This document shows, one piece after another, positions 21,620 to 35,420 of a stretch of DNA of 64,000 nucleotides. The notes under the pieces were generated by a model. It had not been told where the DNA came from. It saw only the letters and a program-made list of their open reading frames with translations, and ran no database searches. Location: assembly GCF_003286085.1 (NCBI RefSeq), contig NW_020825312.1:620001-684000 (forward strand), given 5' to 3'. How positions within the stretch are numbered: the first letter of the stretch is position 1; each line of letters opens with the position of its first letter. Made by a program: the position numbers and the translations under genes. Source of the DNA: Drosophila persimilis. Lineage: Eukaryota; Arthropoda; Insecta; Diptera; Drosophilidae.

Positions 21620-24600
21620 CTCCGAATATGTATCTCTTGCGGGTCTGTTGTATCTTCAAGTGGCACGTGCTTTTGTAAGCGGTGAAACCGTTGCTCGCAT
21701 TTGTTTAGAGAAAGGTTTCTTTTGAAATGTGTCTTATAATATATGTATGTATGTACATAAAAACTGTGACAATGCATCTGAATGGCCAGAGATTGATTGG
21801 GCCTCAAGTAGGGGCCCTGAAAGTGGTGGCCATGCAAGGGATTATGGTGGATTGGCAGGAACTCTATGATCCATAAGAACAAAGCTGAAGTGTCTCTTTT
21901 GTGTGTGTGTTTGTGTATGTATTTGTCTGTGTGTGTGGAACGGCATAACGGCATCTCCCAAACTACACTCGTACGAGTAATGCAGTAGAAATCATTAGCA
22001 TTAATTAGCTAAAATCATTAGAGTACGAGCACTGAGTACATAACTGACCCGCTCCGCTCATGTAAGTGAAGGAAAGAATAGATTCCATTTCTCTATGATC
22101 CAATCCTGGTGACCATCTATCCACTTAAATGCTGGTAGTCAGACCATCAATAAACTGACTGAAACCATGCTAATGATGATGATTTTTTTCGCCATTGAAT
22201 TTGATTTGATTTCTTTCTTTCAGATGACAATTTCGTAGATGCGGGAGCGCCGCCAAAGGGCAGGGGAAGGGAACAACAGGGACCCAGCCACACAGCCACT
22301 GACCGTTAAGAGATCTCCGATATCTGTACAAAAAATGGAAACCAAATCGATCGATTTGTAACGTTCGAAATGAATTTTTATGTGACTGCTGCCGCGCCCC
22401 TTTCCACTGCATAAATTTTTGGGAGAACAAAAAATATTGACCAAAATGCGAACCGAAAAAGGTAGCGAGAGGCAGCCATAAAATTAACATCTTTGACACT
22501 AAGCTCTGATTTACTTTTGTTTTAATGTCGCGGGCACCTTTTGTTCACGTGGATCCAACTTGATTTCTGTACGATATGATATGGGGCTACCATGCTGTAA
22601 GGCCTAACACGCCTACCTGTCTTGATCGGAGTCGCAGCCAAATCAAATTGGATTTGCATAAGGCATAAAATCGGAAAAAAAACTCTCGCGTTAATGCCGA
22701 GACGATTAGACCAGATTTTGGGCAAGACGAGGCCTCAAAATCATAGGAAATCACTTTAAAAACGTTTATTCCCATGACAGGCATATGATAAAGACAACTG
22801 ATTTGGTTCAAACGTGGCCCTATTAGTCGGTGAGAATACTACGGTTTGGCTGGCGTATCGAAGCAACAAAAATTTACAATTACCAAAACCTAGCGGGAAG
22901 GATAGTTCAGGGTCATTTAAAATTGTATTAAAATATGGATCGTAAAGAATCAAAGCTCAAGAATAATAAAAACAAACGTTGCAGCTTCTATATTGCTTCG
23001 CAGGATCAGAGATTTTCCATTTTCAATTAGAAAGTGCAATTTCCCATTACCTAAGAACAAGAGCAAGAACTGAACTTGATTTCCCAATCAGAGCAATGTT
23101 GAAGACTTCCTTAGTGGCCGGATGCGGAGGGGGTACGGTGGAGAGGGACTGAGAAAGGGCCAACGAAAACACGGCAAATCCTTGTTTAACCTTTGCCCCC
23201 GAGCCGGCAGCTATTTAACTTCGGCAAACACATAACATGTCCAAATTTTCGCACCGACAAAACTTTTCGCACAGCCAGAGAGACTGTGCCCAAGGCGAAG
23301 GTTGGTTTCCCTCGAAACCGAAACCAAAACCAAAACCGAACCCGGAACGGGTTCGACTGGAATTTGCATGCACAAAGCGAAAAAGGGGAAGACAAGGACA
23401 AGGGACGTGTCGCTCATAATCTTCACGCAGTCCCCGAACCCAAACCCAAACCCGAACGAGCTGAGCTTGGACTGAGAGGATAATGGAACATTGATTATTA
23501 TTTTGATACCACCACTCAAAAGTCTTGCAAATTAAGTACGCATTTATCTGAAGTAATTTGGGTTCAAATATGCCGCAACTGCGGTCAAATTGTTGCACAT
23601 ACTTCCGACTCAACTCCTTCGGTCTCAGAGATAGAGAAGAGAAGAGCAGAGGAGCCGAGTCCAAGCCCGATGACATTAAACAGATCTACAAGATACTTTT
23701 CCTGACCAAACAGGCTGACATCAGATGGCCACTTTGTCCATTGTGTTGTCGGGCAAACGCGCTTCCTGTAGCAAATGGGCCGTCAATGGGTCTGTTCGAC
23801 CCGGCTCCTGCTCCTTCTTCTGCCTATGATAAATGGTCATTCAGAAGGACCAACAAAACATCAAAAAAAGTATCAAAGTTTTTTATTCTTTTTTGGTGTT
23901 TTTATGCTGGTTGAGGGTTGTCCCAGGGATTGTTATAATTTGGGATTTTTGTGTTAATTACTCTTCTATTATATTTATGGGGTGAAACTGGTACATCGGC
24001 GGGAGGGGGCTAACGAAGAGTCTCTACTAAAAACAATTAATCTGGTTTTGGTATACGAAAAGTGGGGATTTCCATTTTGAATTCAATAGTCGTATCACCT
24101 TCAAGATATAAATGGAGAATTTCGAAACATAACGTCTAAATGCATACATTAATCTTACTACCCGGCCTATTCACATCTTTTCACTGAAACCACATTAATT
24201 TATTTCTTAATACATATCTACCTCCTTTAATTACACTCGCTATTTCTATCCACTAATAACGCTACGCAATTAAAAAATTTCGCCATGATTTCACTGAAAA
24301 AAAAACATACATAATTCCTTAAGAAAATATAAACAATGCCACACCTAAGCGAACCCAAACCCAAATCCAGATCCAGATCCAAACCCAAAACCCCGACGAG
24401 CAATTAGAAGGCCTTGGCTGCAGAATGTTGCTGGGAAAGAATAAAACAAAGCCATACAAGTAGATACACGTATATCAGGAAGCTCGTTTTCTGAAAGCTA
24501 ACATGTTCAGAGAATCCATGGGTGCTGTAATTAATTTACGCCACTTGACTTTTGAAAACGATTCGGCAACAGGCAGCACACGGACAATGGAGCGACTGCG

Positions 24601-27180
24601 GCATTGGGGCTGATGGGAGATGGCGATGGCGCCAAGCGGAAACGGAAATGCCAAAGCATGTGGAAACATTTGCCAATGCAGGAGCGTATAAATCCAACAT
24701 AATTAAGAGCCGAGCCCCATCTAACTAAGGACGCCGCCAAGCGTTCAATGTACTCTGAAGAGGATAGCTAGCTCCTACTCATCCTCCTATGTTCCTGTGC
24801 TCTACGCTTTCCACGCGATATTTTTACGCGTCACTCGCTGGACTAATTGAATATTTGCCAGATGGACGAACTACTGGAACTCTAGATGAGCATATGTAGA
24901 TTTAGGATTCACAGAGTGAGAAATATTCTCTGCTTTAAATGCTAGTAAAACCGCTGAATGGGATGAATATCTTTAAGGACTGAATGCAAGTTAGTTGAGT
25001 CCAGATACTACAATATAGTATGATCCGATTAGTCTTTATATCAGACCACATACTTCATCTGATGACTGTGCGTCACGTCCCGAGAGACGGACACATTCAT
25101 CTACTTTAATACCCCTTGAGATTAGCTCTCGAGTGTAAGATATAAACTTTACAAAGACCACCGAACATCTGGCCACTGGCACTCCACAAGTGGCTTAGAC
25201 GGGATATATGGTGGAGTAGAAAAGGAGAAATCTTTTCTCTTTCTCTACTTTATTTTGATGGACACTTACCACTAAACGCTGCCTTTGTCTTTGCGACCAA
25301 GGACCTCCCAATATGACTTTATGTGGTTTCTTTCTCTACATCTCTTCTTGTCGCTAGACAAAAAGACAATTGCTTAACGCAAAATTAAAATTTTAAATAC
25401 GCAATTGTCCTTTTTGTGTGATTGTCCTGTATGCCGTTGTAGTATGCTACTACTGTCTGTCTCTCTGTTGTCTTTCTCTTCAGTGTCTTTTGAAGCAAAC
25501 CGCGCGACACAGAACCACCAAACAATTGACAATGACAATTGTCCTGGAGGGGAACAGGGTGCGGTCCTGCCTTGCCTGGGCCTGTAACCAAATTAGCATT
25601 TTTCGTTCAAGTTTTCTTCCTGCACTGCGCCTCAGTTTTTTCCCTAGAAGTAGTGCCATAAGAAGTGAGGAACCAAGACTGCGACTGAGACTGAAGCTGA
25701 GACTGAGACCCACCGCAAGGCAAAAATGAGGGCCATAAAACTCTCGCAACGAGACGAGAGTCAGGGCAATAAAAGCGAACCGAACAGAGAGCGGTAGAAT
25801 CGCGTGCCTTGCAGCAATATTTGCATTACCTCGTCCTCAACCTCGACGCAGAGCCATGACCAGACCATCACCATCACACCATCACGCATCCATGTGTAAC
25901 TGTTGTGAGGTGTGATTTATAACGTTTGTAAAAATATGACAGACTTGTCGTATAAATTTTCATATTGTTAGCGAGAGCGCAAAAATGCCACCAAGCCAAA
26001 GCATCTCCTCCTCCTCCAGCAGCTTTTGTAGCTTCTCTTCCTATACTATCCTCCCGATACACCGATTCCCAATGATCTCTTAGCCGTCGGGGTCACCATT
26101 CTTTTATTGTTCGCTTTACAGGCTGCACGTGCTCTCCTGGCAGGGTTATAAACCATTTTTCATTGTTTCTCTGCGCAGTTTGGCACCTTCCTTCAACGCA
26201 AAGAGCCCCAAACTAAATGGGTCCATAAAAAAAGAGAATAAATATTCATATGTACCTACTCGTATGTTTCTGTTTAGATATTATTGCCTCGCCCGATAGA
26301 AGAAGAAAGTTCGTTTTCTGTTGATCTTGTAGGAGTACACCTTGAACGGGAGCTGAAATTGATTTGCCTTTGAGCAGTTGTTTCATGTGTATATGGAAAA
26401 GAAGATTTTTTCGATGGTCCTACAGGAGATAGTCGTATTATTTTATATATGTATGTACATATCTAAGAAATATCTATGGAACGGAACTTATTATTCAGTT
26501 CTAGTAATTAGTTCTGCCACTCCAGCAAGCATGATGAGATATTCATACAACCCACCCATTTTTCAAAGCCCATCATAAAATCATAGAAACGAGTACCCTG
26601 CCGCCTAGGCAGGACATGTGTCCTTGCCCTGATCGATCAGCAGTCAGTGCTTCGTGTAGGAGTGATTGCGAGGCGTTCTCTGTGACCTAAAGTTATTAGG
26701 CAAACTGTGACCTTTATGACGGCTTCTACCTTGATCAGCGATCTGCGAAGGACGATGGGCAATGGGCGATCAATGATCAGCCTAATCCTAAGTAGAAACA
26801 GACGCGAGAGTCCCGCGAACGGTTGTGGGTATTCCCTTTTGGAAAAGGACGCGTGTCCAGGGACAAAAGCTAACTGCCTGGCCCATTCCATTGTTTTCAC
26901 TAATGCTAATGCTTCTTGGCTTGGCTCGGACTGGACTGAGTTTTGGGCTGGACTGGGCTGGGCTGGTCCTGTATCTGTATCGAAATCGGGCCTGTTTGGC
27001 CTTATTAGTGTATGCGTTTTTATTGAAGACAGGAAATTCCGAAATTAACCCAATCCCAATCCCAGCTTCTGAGAAGGCGAACGATTAGCGCTTGTGCGCG
27101 CTGATTTCTCAGTCCGGTCTCTGTCTCTCTGTGAAAATTCTATGGAAATTTCACACATTTGTGCGAGGGCGGGGATCAAG
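21620..27180. other. Intergenic DNA with C-rich hexamer tracts
   Basis: No gene is supported. CCAAAA/CCGAAC tracts lie at 23313-23350, CCCAAA units at 23432-23457 and CCCAAA/CCAGAT units at 24351-24394. TAGteam CAGGTAG on the minus strand is at 22613-22619. Octamers are at 22652-22659, 23362-23369 and 25819-25826. A 12-bp palindrome, ACTCGTACGAGT, is at about 21967-21978. Confidence 0.45.
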
Positions 27181-27187
27181 GCTGTCC

Positions 27188-27233
27188 CGATAGGCTCAGC
27201 CTCATCCATATCGATAGCTATGGAAATGCGATA
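27188..27233. promoter_or_regulatory. CGATA cluster with perfect DRE (BEAF-32/DREF-type)
   Basis: Within 46 bases there are CGATA at 27188-27192, the palindromic TATCGATA at 27209-27216 (a CGATA on each strand) and CGATA at 27229-27233. Clustered CGATA is the binding pattern of the boundary protein BEAF-32, and TATCGATA is the DREF element. It lies about midway between the two Sox genes, so a boundary role is an attractive but untested inference. Confidence 0.45.
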
Positions 27234-27299
27234 CGCGATTGCGTAATCTTTGAACTCTGTTACTGCTGTCGTCCAACCCCTCCCCCATCGACTGAACAC

Positions 27300-30200
27300 G
27301 AGTAATGCCCAGACATATTAGACAATTCCGGATACAAAAGGTAAAAACGCAATACAAAAACATTAGGAAACAATTGAAATTGTTGAAACATAAATCCCCC
27401 AGCTCCTCCCCACTCCCATCCCCCACCCTATATCCACTCGACAGTATCCTTATATCCTTATACATATATCCTGCGCAATATATGTATTCCTCCTATTATT
27501 CTGTTTTTGTTGTTGTTTTCTCGTTATTGTTGCCGCCTTTCATTGTTGTTGGGTGTTTTCCAGCGGCTTGGATAGGGAGACAGAAAGAAAAGAGACGGAC
27601 AGAGACAGAGACAGAACGGGAGCGAAAGAGAGAGACAGAACCTTTTTGCCTTCCGCTTTGTTCGCGTTTTTTATTTTGTGTTTTTTTTTCGATTCCCTGT
27701 ATTATTAAGCCTGATATTTTCTATTGATTGAATAGGAAATGGAGGTATTATTTTTTATATATGGAGTAGCAACTAAATGCGCATTATGACAGCATTTGCC
27801 ATGGGTTAATTGAGCGGCTGCCCCTGCTCCTGCCCCTGCTCATCTCCGGTGTACGAGTACACTCATCAAAAAAATGCACTGTGAGAAATGCTGTGGTGGT
27901 AGCCCTTAGCTTTTTCAAATAATTCATTTCGACCAGTTGGCTAAGGTACAAATAATACAAAAAACTGTATATACAAATAACAATCAAGTTTAATAGAAAA
28001 CTTTTCGTTTCGAACTGCTGAGAGATATATAGCATCAGCAATACGTTCATATTCTTATCAAGTCGTGGCTCCTTTTGGATGTTACATCATCCGACATTAA
28101 CTCTTTTTGTACTGTTGTAACAAAATTAATTGATTTTCGGTTTCCAACCGGTCGCTTATCGAATCATTCCTATAAAATGAATCTATTTGAATATCTTATG
28201 GTACATTTATACAACAATTTGTTTGTTATTTCCCTCATTTGATGAATGTACAGTAGTGAAACCGGGTAGTAGATAGTTTCTTACAAATTATTACAAAAAG
28301 GACGACGTACAGAGAACTTTAATGAGTTATCGGAGTATTTCGGAGTACTTATGCTCATAAACAATTTTGGTCAGTGTACCACTGAGCAGGCATAACTGTA
28401 CTTAATCAATTGCGACTCTCACTCATCAAACATTCACCGTGGCTCGGTGTCTCGCTGTCGTCCTTTCGGTGAGGGGCAGACTCTCTGGAGCATGTCCCAT
28501 GCTGATCTAATCTGACATTTGGTAGACAATCAATGCATCGCTGCACAGATTTTCCAATAAACAAATTTGCACATGGAATAGATACACGTACTTACGGATG
28601 CATGACATGGCAGGGCATGGAATAGCAGGGCATGGATGCATAACATAGATACTCGTACTCGTACTCGTACACGGACATCATATCCTCTGCTCTGTGGCAG
28701 AGATTAGCGTTTTACGCTCGTTTGAATTTTTATTATACTAAGCTTCGGGATTTAAAATTTTCCATTGTCTGGCAATTGAAGAGGGGTTGATTGTTGCTTG
28801 TTTCGAGAGGAGTTCGGAGTTTTAGGGTCGCTTTTGGTCAATTGCTTCTGGGAGGGTGTTCAGGAGGATAATGCCTCCCTTCGAGTCTTATTTTTGAGGG
28901 TGTGGTGTGGGGTGATGTGTCAAACTGTAACTGTCAAATGGAAATGTAAGCTCAGTCTCTATAGACGACACTTGCCTGTGAGGCGACACCACTCCCTGTC
29001 CCTGTCGCTGTCTTTCTGGCATTCCTTTTCATTCCATACAAATGAGCAGCCTCGAAAAAGAAAACTATTTAGTGAATTGTCATGGTTCTTAGACCCGGCT
29101 CAGAGCTATAAAACATTTAACATAGACCAAACCAGACCAGACCAGACACAAGGTGGTTCCCTGTGTGCCCGAACATGATCCTGCCAGACAGTTTGTCGCC
29201 ACTCCAATGCCCATTCAAACAAACACAGAGACAGAGACGAAGACAGAGAGAGAGTGTATAAAACATTTAAAAGAAAATAGATTATGCCATGAATGAAACG
29301 AAATGAAATTTCAGAATGATCTCAGCAATTCTTTACTAATCTACAGTCCATGAGGACTGTTCCGACTGTTTCATTGTTTCCAAAAACTGCTGATCTTGCT
29401 AGACATACTGGCGACGGCGACTGGCGATCGAAAACAATAAACCATCGGGTGGCACGGCTCGGCAGACAGTCAGTCGTCGGATAGTGGCAGCAGGTAGGTT
29501 TTCCTCCAGGAGAGGAAGTCCATGTTACCCCCTGGTCATTGTGCATGGACCATAGTTTATGCGTCTGGTCTGTCTACTTCGGATCGGATCCCATTGTTGG
29601 CCACACGCTTTTCGTAGAACAGTGTGTGACAACCGGTAGAACAGAAGGGAGACACTGTGACACTGGGACATAGAGAGAGGGACAACGACTTCTCCGTTGA
29701 CTGCGCCCCATACAAAATACTCTATTCTCTATTCAGTCTGGTTTCCATCTTTCTGTTCGTATTCTTCCATTATCATCCATTTATTTCGATGCTTTTATTC
29801 CCAATGTGTTGCTGCTTATTAATGTGGAAATGCCTCTCCAAATTGGAGTGTCATTTGGTTTGATAGTCACAAAGAATGGCTCCGATCCGCAACCGAGTTG
29901 TTAGGGTGGAACTTTTCTTTGCTCTACTTTGTTCTACCCTCAGGCTCGTAAAAAAGTGTGAAAGAAATTTCTGTGGATCTCAAAAGGAAACTGTAACAAT
30001 TCCAGACACGTTTGCTTTATCGAGCCTGACATGATAGAAATACCACTGATTGTGGCATTCTCTAAGTTTTACAACGAGAAATGAAACAATTTTGTAATCG
30101 ATTACGACTGAAACCGGAATTGCTTTTTAATATAATCTGAATAGTACGTGTATCCCTTGAAAGCGACATATTTCTCATGCTTATTACTTAAATCCTCCAC

Positions 30201-33200
30201 CAAAAAATGTCCTTCACGTTTTGTTGTTTATCATTATGTTGTTAATTAACAATTTAGAAATTAAATTCATCAAATCAATTGTTGTTAATGAACTTAGATC
30301 TTAGAAAACTAAGATTATTATATTAATGAAAATACCAGATTTACTCGTGACGTATGTACATATGCCTTATATTCCAGCATTTGTTTCGAGCGACATCAAC
30401 CTTATGGTTCGAAATCTTCCGTTGAATCAATTAACTTTTTCATGAAACTAAAATGTAAAAATACAGGTGAAACATCCATGTTTAAAGCTAGAAGTCCTCC
30501 AAATAGTACAGAATCTTCCTAAGATACCTAGAAAACCATGAAGTGAGTTTACGTTTCTATAGATAATTTCTCTTTCTTTAATGTACGTTTTCCAGACATG
30601 TCGGAGAATTCGAATTGCTGCGACTCATTTAACAATCATATCACAATAAACCAAATCCCACTCAGCTCAGATCAAGGGAATCAAAAGGAATACAATTCTC
30701 ATCGAAACATATGAGTGCACTCATGTCCGGAGCAATAATCCTATAATATAAATGATGCCAGATCAAGAATAACAAAGAGTGTGAGAGAGAAATAAGGAGA
30801 CTGAAAGAGAGGTAGAACCATTCACATTTGCTTATGGAAACCCAATGTGCATTCGGCGACCCACACAAAGTGATGCGATACATAAAGTGCAACCCTGACG
30901 CCGACGCGCTAGACAGTCTGTCGCCAGAAGAAGACGAGGAACAAAAGGAAAGGTAAGGAAAGAACCAAAAAGTAGCAGACAAGAGACAACAACACGCACA
31001 ATGAGAGCGAGACAAAAATACAATTGAAGAAGAGAAGAAACAAGAGGATCACTTACGAACTGTGTGCGAGACAGAAAGAGAGGAGAAAAACAATGGCCTC
31101 CTACTCAGTAGTGGTAACCGATCCCGATCGGTGTGTCTCCCTCGGTCGCTCTGAGTCTTATGTATATCTGTCTCTGTCCCCGTTCCTTAAGCGAGCCCGT
31201 GCCCCGGGGCCATTTGACTTTTGTTGTGCCTTGCACTTTATTTTCATTTGTTTTGGGAAATTCCCAAATAAAAAGTAGTTAAAGCCAAGACAATGCCAAC
31301 ACACACACGCACACGCACATACAAAACAGGTGATCCTTCCACAGTCAGTCGTCACAGGGTTGGGTCGGCAGGATGACATTAAGAGAAGCACCTGAAGCAC
31401 ACAACGGATTTTCCCAGGCTCGACTCTCGGCTCTTCTCCTCTCGAGCCCAGGTGGACAGCCGCAGAAACATTAACGCAGGAAGTAAGCCGCACTCTAAGC
31501 CGGCTTTTACTTATCAGTCCATAGGATATCTCATACGACAAATCTCGAGCGAATGGAACGCAACGGTTGGTTGGTCTTGGCCAGATTTAAATGACCGCAG
31601 CTCAGCAGCGATTTGTATAATTAGAAGCCGCATGCAAATTGTGGGAATTTCTGCCACACTAAGATCTACACTACAGCTCTTCTCCATCGACAGCGGTAGG
31701 CAAGCAGGGGCGTTTCTTTGATGCTAAAGATTGTAACCAAGTGCCTAAAAATTCCTGTAAAACCATCAACTTGGCTTCTTTTTGGATGAGTGGTGTTAAA
31801 AAATAAATAAGGAATACAGAGTTTAAGGTTGACTAGAGTAGAGCAATAAAATTGAAGGAAGCTGTATTCATAGACATTGTTGTGCCCCACCTCACAACTT
31901 TCAAGACTCTTCTTGAGATTTTCCAATCTTCCAAATTGATCCTGTCTATTAATTGTGATTATAATGGAGTGTGAGCACTAAAAAACCGAAAAAATCAAAT
32001 GGTATTTGCATTAAATGTTTTTGGTTTTCATGACTTTAGACGAGTACGTATAAAATCCAACATTTTTTACAGTTTGCTTTAATAAAGATATATTTTTTAA
32101 TGCAAAAAGTGCTAATGAAACTAAGTAAACTACTTCCCAATATGATGGTTTTCCGAATTCCTACAGAGCAGTTTTTTTTTTAAATTTTCTCTGAAAAAAT
32201 TCGATGTTTTAACTTCAAATACCTACCTTTGTATATATGTATGTATGTATATCTATGTATGCACATACATATGTACGTTTTGAGACCGTTTTCAACCTAC
32301 CCAAAGCCAAGGATAGTAAGGGGTTAAGTTATAGAGATGATTTATGAATTCCAGATCGAATTCAAAAACATTTCGAGAACCGACACAATAACCCAGAAAA
32401 TCCCAGACAAAATGTCAAATGAAATTAAAGAAAATTGCAAGATTCGCCTTCGTTAGGCAATCGATTGTCATAGAAAGGCCGCGGGTCGCGGGTCGTGAAC
32501 CCTTCTTCTTTAGTATTTTTGTTTTCGCCGTCAAGAAATCAAATCAGGATTTGGGCCTCGAGTCGAGCACCCCTCCGCAGAATCTTCGTAAAATGCTGAT
32601 CTCACCTGCGTAGTTGACAAAAAAATAAAGCAGATGAGAAAAAGAAATATTATTGAAAGGGAAAAAGGGTCACGCACCTTTTTGCATTTGCCAAAAAGGA
32701 GGGAATGAAAGGAGTCTTGGGTTTTCGACTTGATTGAGTTTTTGCGTTCAATGTGAGCGAACTCTGATCTGCGATCTGTGAACTTCGATCGGTTCAAAAG
32801 GTGCAAAATAATTGAGTACGAAAGGTTGTGAACAAAAAATTTGCAAGCATGTAATTGTCGGGGATTGACAAACGCGACAAAGGCGGCAGAAAAGAGTTCT
32901 TTCTCCTTCTCCTTCCCTTTTTTGGGATAGGGTCGCCTTGAAGGAAAGGAAGAGTTGCAATTGAACTTAACTCCTTTGTTGTTTATTTATTGGCATCAGA
33001 ATTGGAAAAGTAGAGCAGATCAGTCTGGGACATGGTAAAGGCTTTAATTTTGCATTCGGAGCCGAACAATGCGATCCTGATTGCAATAACATGCAAAGCG
33101 AAAACAGAAAAAAAAGAAATTTCGTATCCGAAAGGGCGCCAAAAAGGCGGTTTTGAACATTCGGCTGGAATCGGAGGCCTTGTAAGGAGTCGCAATTATA

Positions 33201-35380
33201 ATTGGATTGGTTAGGACTTCCCTGACGGATCTGGCAAAGGTTACATGCAAATAGGAGTATGGAAATAAGTTGTCAAGTTGCAATCCAATGCATTGATTGA
33301 TTTTCATTAAGTCGGAAAAGGGTCCAGTCTGGGAAAAGTACTTGCAGAATTTTCACGAAAATCCCAAAGAATCTATACGTAGATTATAAGTGAGTAAAAT
33401 ATTCGATCGTTTATCGTCTTGATCCACAAATATATATGAGAAATTCTAAACGATCACATGATCTGACGATCCCTTATACTTATATAACTTTCTTCTTAGT
33501 TCTCAATAAATTTCCGTTACATTGAACACTCCAAGTGAAACCCGATCTGTATGATCTTTCAAAGATCTCTGCGAATTTCAGTGCTAAAAACCCAATGATA
33601 GAATGATAATAAAGATCTGTCTGATCGTTTTTGCGATCACTTAAAATTTCGTTTAGCGGTTTCCCCGCCAAGAAATGATCAATGGCCCGCCCCTCGGGTA
33701 GATGACATCTTTACCAAAAGATCACAAAGCGGCTACCGACAGTCGGAAGAAAAAAGAGCAATGCTAACTAACAATTCAATAAAGTATCACTTTACCCCCT
33801 ATCCCATCCCCATCCCCATCCGCACTCCCATCCCGACCCACATTCAGTCGGAATTTGCAAATCAAATGCATTGATTCCAGAGCCCATTCAAAACCAATCA
33901 AGTGTGTGTGCCAGCGATCTGGCCAAAGCGATCTATATGCAAATATCGAATAGATGTATATATATAAGGATTCAATTTCATTGCACAACAATAGAGAATT
34001 GCAACCGTGGCGAAACTGAAAGAAAGAAAGAAGGAAGGAAAACTACCACCCGTCCGTCATACATACGTTTCCAATCGTGGATCGATCGTGTGACATTTGA
34101 ACTCGTTGCGTAGCGAAGATGCCCTTTTTGCGAATCCAAGACAATTGGCAATGGCATTGGCATTGGCCCGCTCGCATTTGCATGCATCTCAAATTCATTG
34201 ACATCGCCTTGACTACGACTACTGTTTGTTGATTTATAATTTATTTTCTTGATTTTCTTTCTTTCGCCCAGCGATCTTGAGGCGTCTCTGCTCTGGCAGC
34301 TGGCTTGGCAATTGCCAATTGCGGTTTCCTGAAGTGCAGCACACCATCAAAGTGTCATCCATCATTTTGATGGGTTTTTTGCATTTTGCGTAACGTAACT
34401 GATTTTCCCCTCCTCGTTGCTGCTGTTGTTGTTTATTTACAACGTTGTGCCTCCTCGGTGCAAAGTCACACGGATCTCTGTAATTGAATCTTTTTTATCC
34501 TGACTGGAAGATCGCTGGGAAACTTTGTGCGTACGCCTTTGTAAAGAAATTCAGATTTTTTCTGCCCTGCCCTGCCCGAAGCTTGGAATACTCTTTCCGA
34601 TAACTGCTATGCTCCTCCATTGCAATGGACTGCATTGATAAAAAGCTTTCGATCCAGTCCATAACAGTCGCTGAACATTTAATTAATGCAATAATCTATA
34701 GTGACACTATATATGTAAATTTTTAGAGACCCTTTCAAGCAGTGTTTGCCAGCTTCTTCATTATGTTTAACATGCGCTTTGCAAGGGTATCTTAAAAGGG
34801 AAATAAATTTGCATGAAATTTGTTGTTACTGAGCTTCGTCTTTATGTGGATGCGTGGGGGTCTAGTGGCACAATGCCAAGGAGCAGCCTAATGGGGCAAC
34901 TTTAATAACAATTTTCCACTTAGCCATGCCACGCCGTGCTGTCGTAGCATGTGCTGTCCAGGGATGGGATCATGCCCAGGCAACCCAACTAATCAACTGT
35001 CAGGGCCAAAATAACTCAATTAACTTTATCTGGCCGGAGAGTTCCATGGAATTTCCAAATGCAACTGTCAAAATTCTGTGTATCGGAAATTCGAATGAAT
35101 TTCGAGATCAAAACAATATGGAAATGCATTTCTCAAAGACAAGAGCCAAGAGCCAGGCCAAAGCGATCCAGCCATTGATCAGCCCCACATAAAGTGGCGA
35201 CTGTCATTGCCACAACGGCCACGATGACTTTGTATGAAATGCATTTCGATTGGAGTTAAGTGGAGTGGCTCGAAGCGGAGCAGAGTAGAGTGGAGTGGCA
35301 GGTCTCCACAGTCAACAGTCCACAGTCTTCACATATACTCTCGCAGCTGGTGGTTCCAGTCTGTCTGGCCTTAGCCAGAC
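27300..35380. other. Intergenic DNA without supported genes
   Basis: I see repeats and single motifs only: GACAGA units (about 27596-27640), three ACTCGT units at about 28650-28670, TAGteam CAGGTAG at 29491-29497, TATG/CATA arrays near 32237-32277, and a C-run tract at 33795-33840. Octamers are at 31632, 32004, 33245, 33937, 34176 and 34807. No coding frame shows a domain. Confidence 0.45.
33795..33840 (-). repeat. CCCATC tract, minus-strand G-quadruplex motif
   Basis: C runs at 33795-33799, 33803-33805, 33808-33811 and 33814-33817 with short loops give a canonical G-quadruplex pattern on the minus strand. Further CCC runs follow. Confidence 0.7.
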
Positions 35381-35390
35381 CAAGTGGCGG

Positions 35391-35420
35391 CCCATACCCC
35401 TACCCATACCCATACCCATA
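35391..35420 (-). repeat. (CCCATA)n tract, minus-strand G-quadruplex motif
   Basis: Five C runs of three or four bases at 35391, 35397, 35403, 35409 and 35415 are separated by 2-3 bases. The unit is close to CCCATA. Confidence 0.75.
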
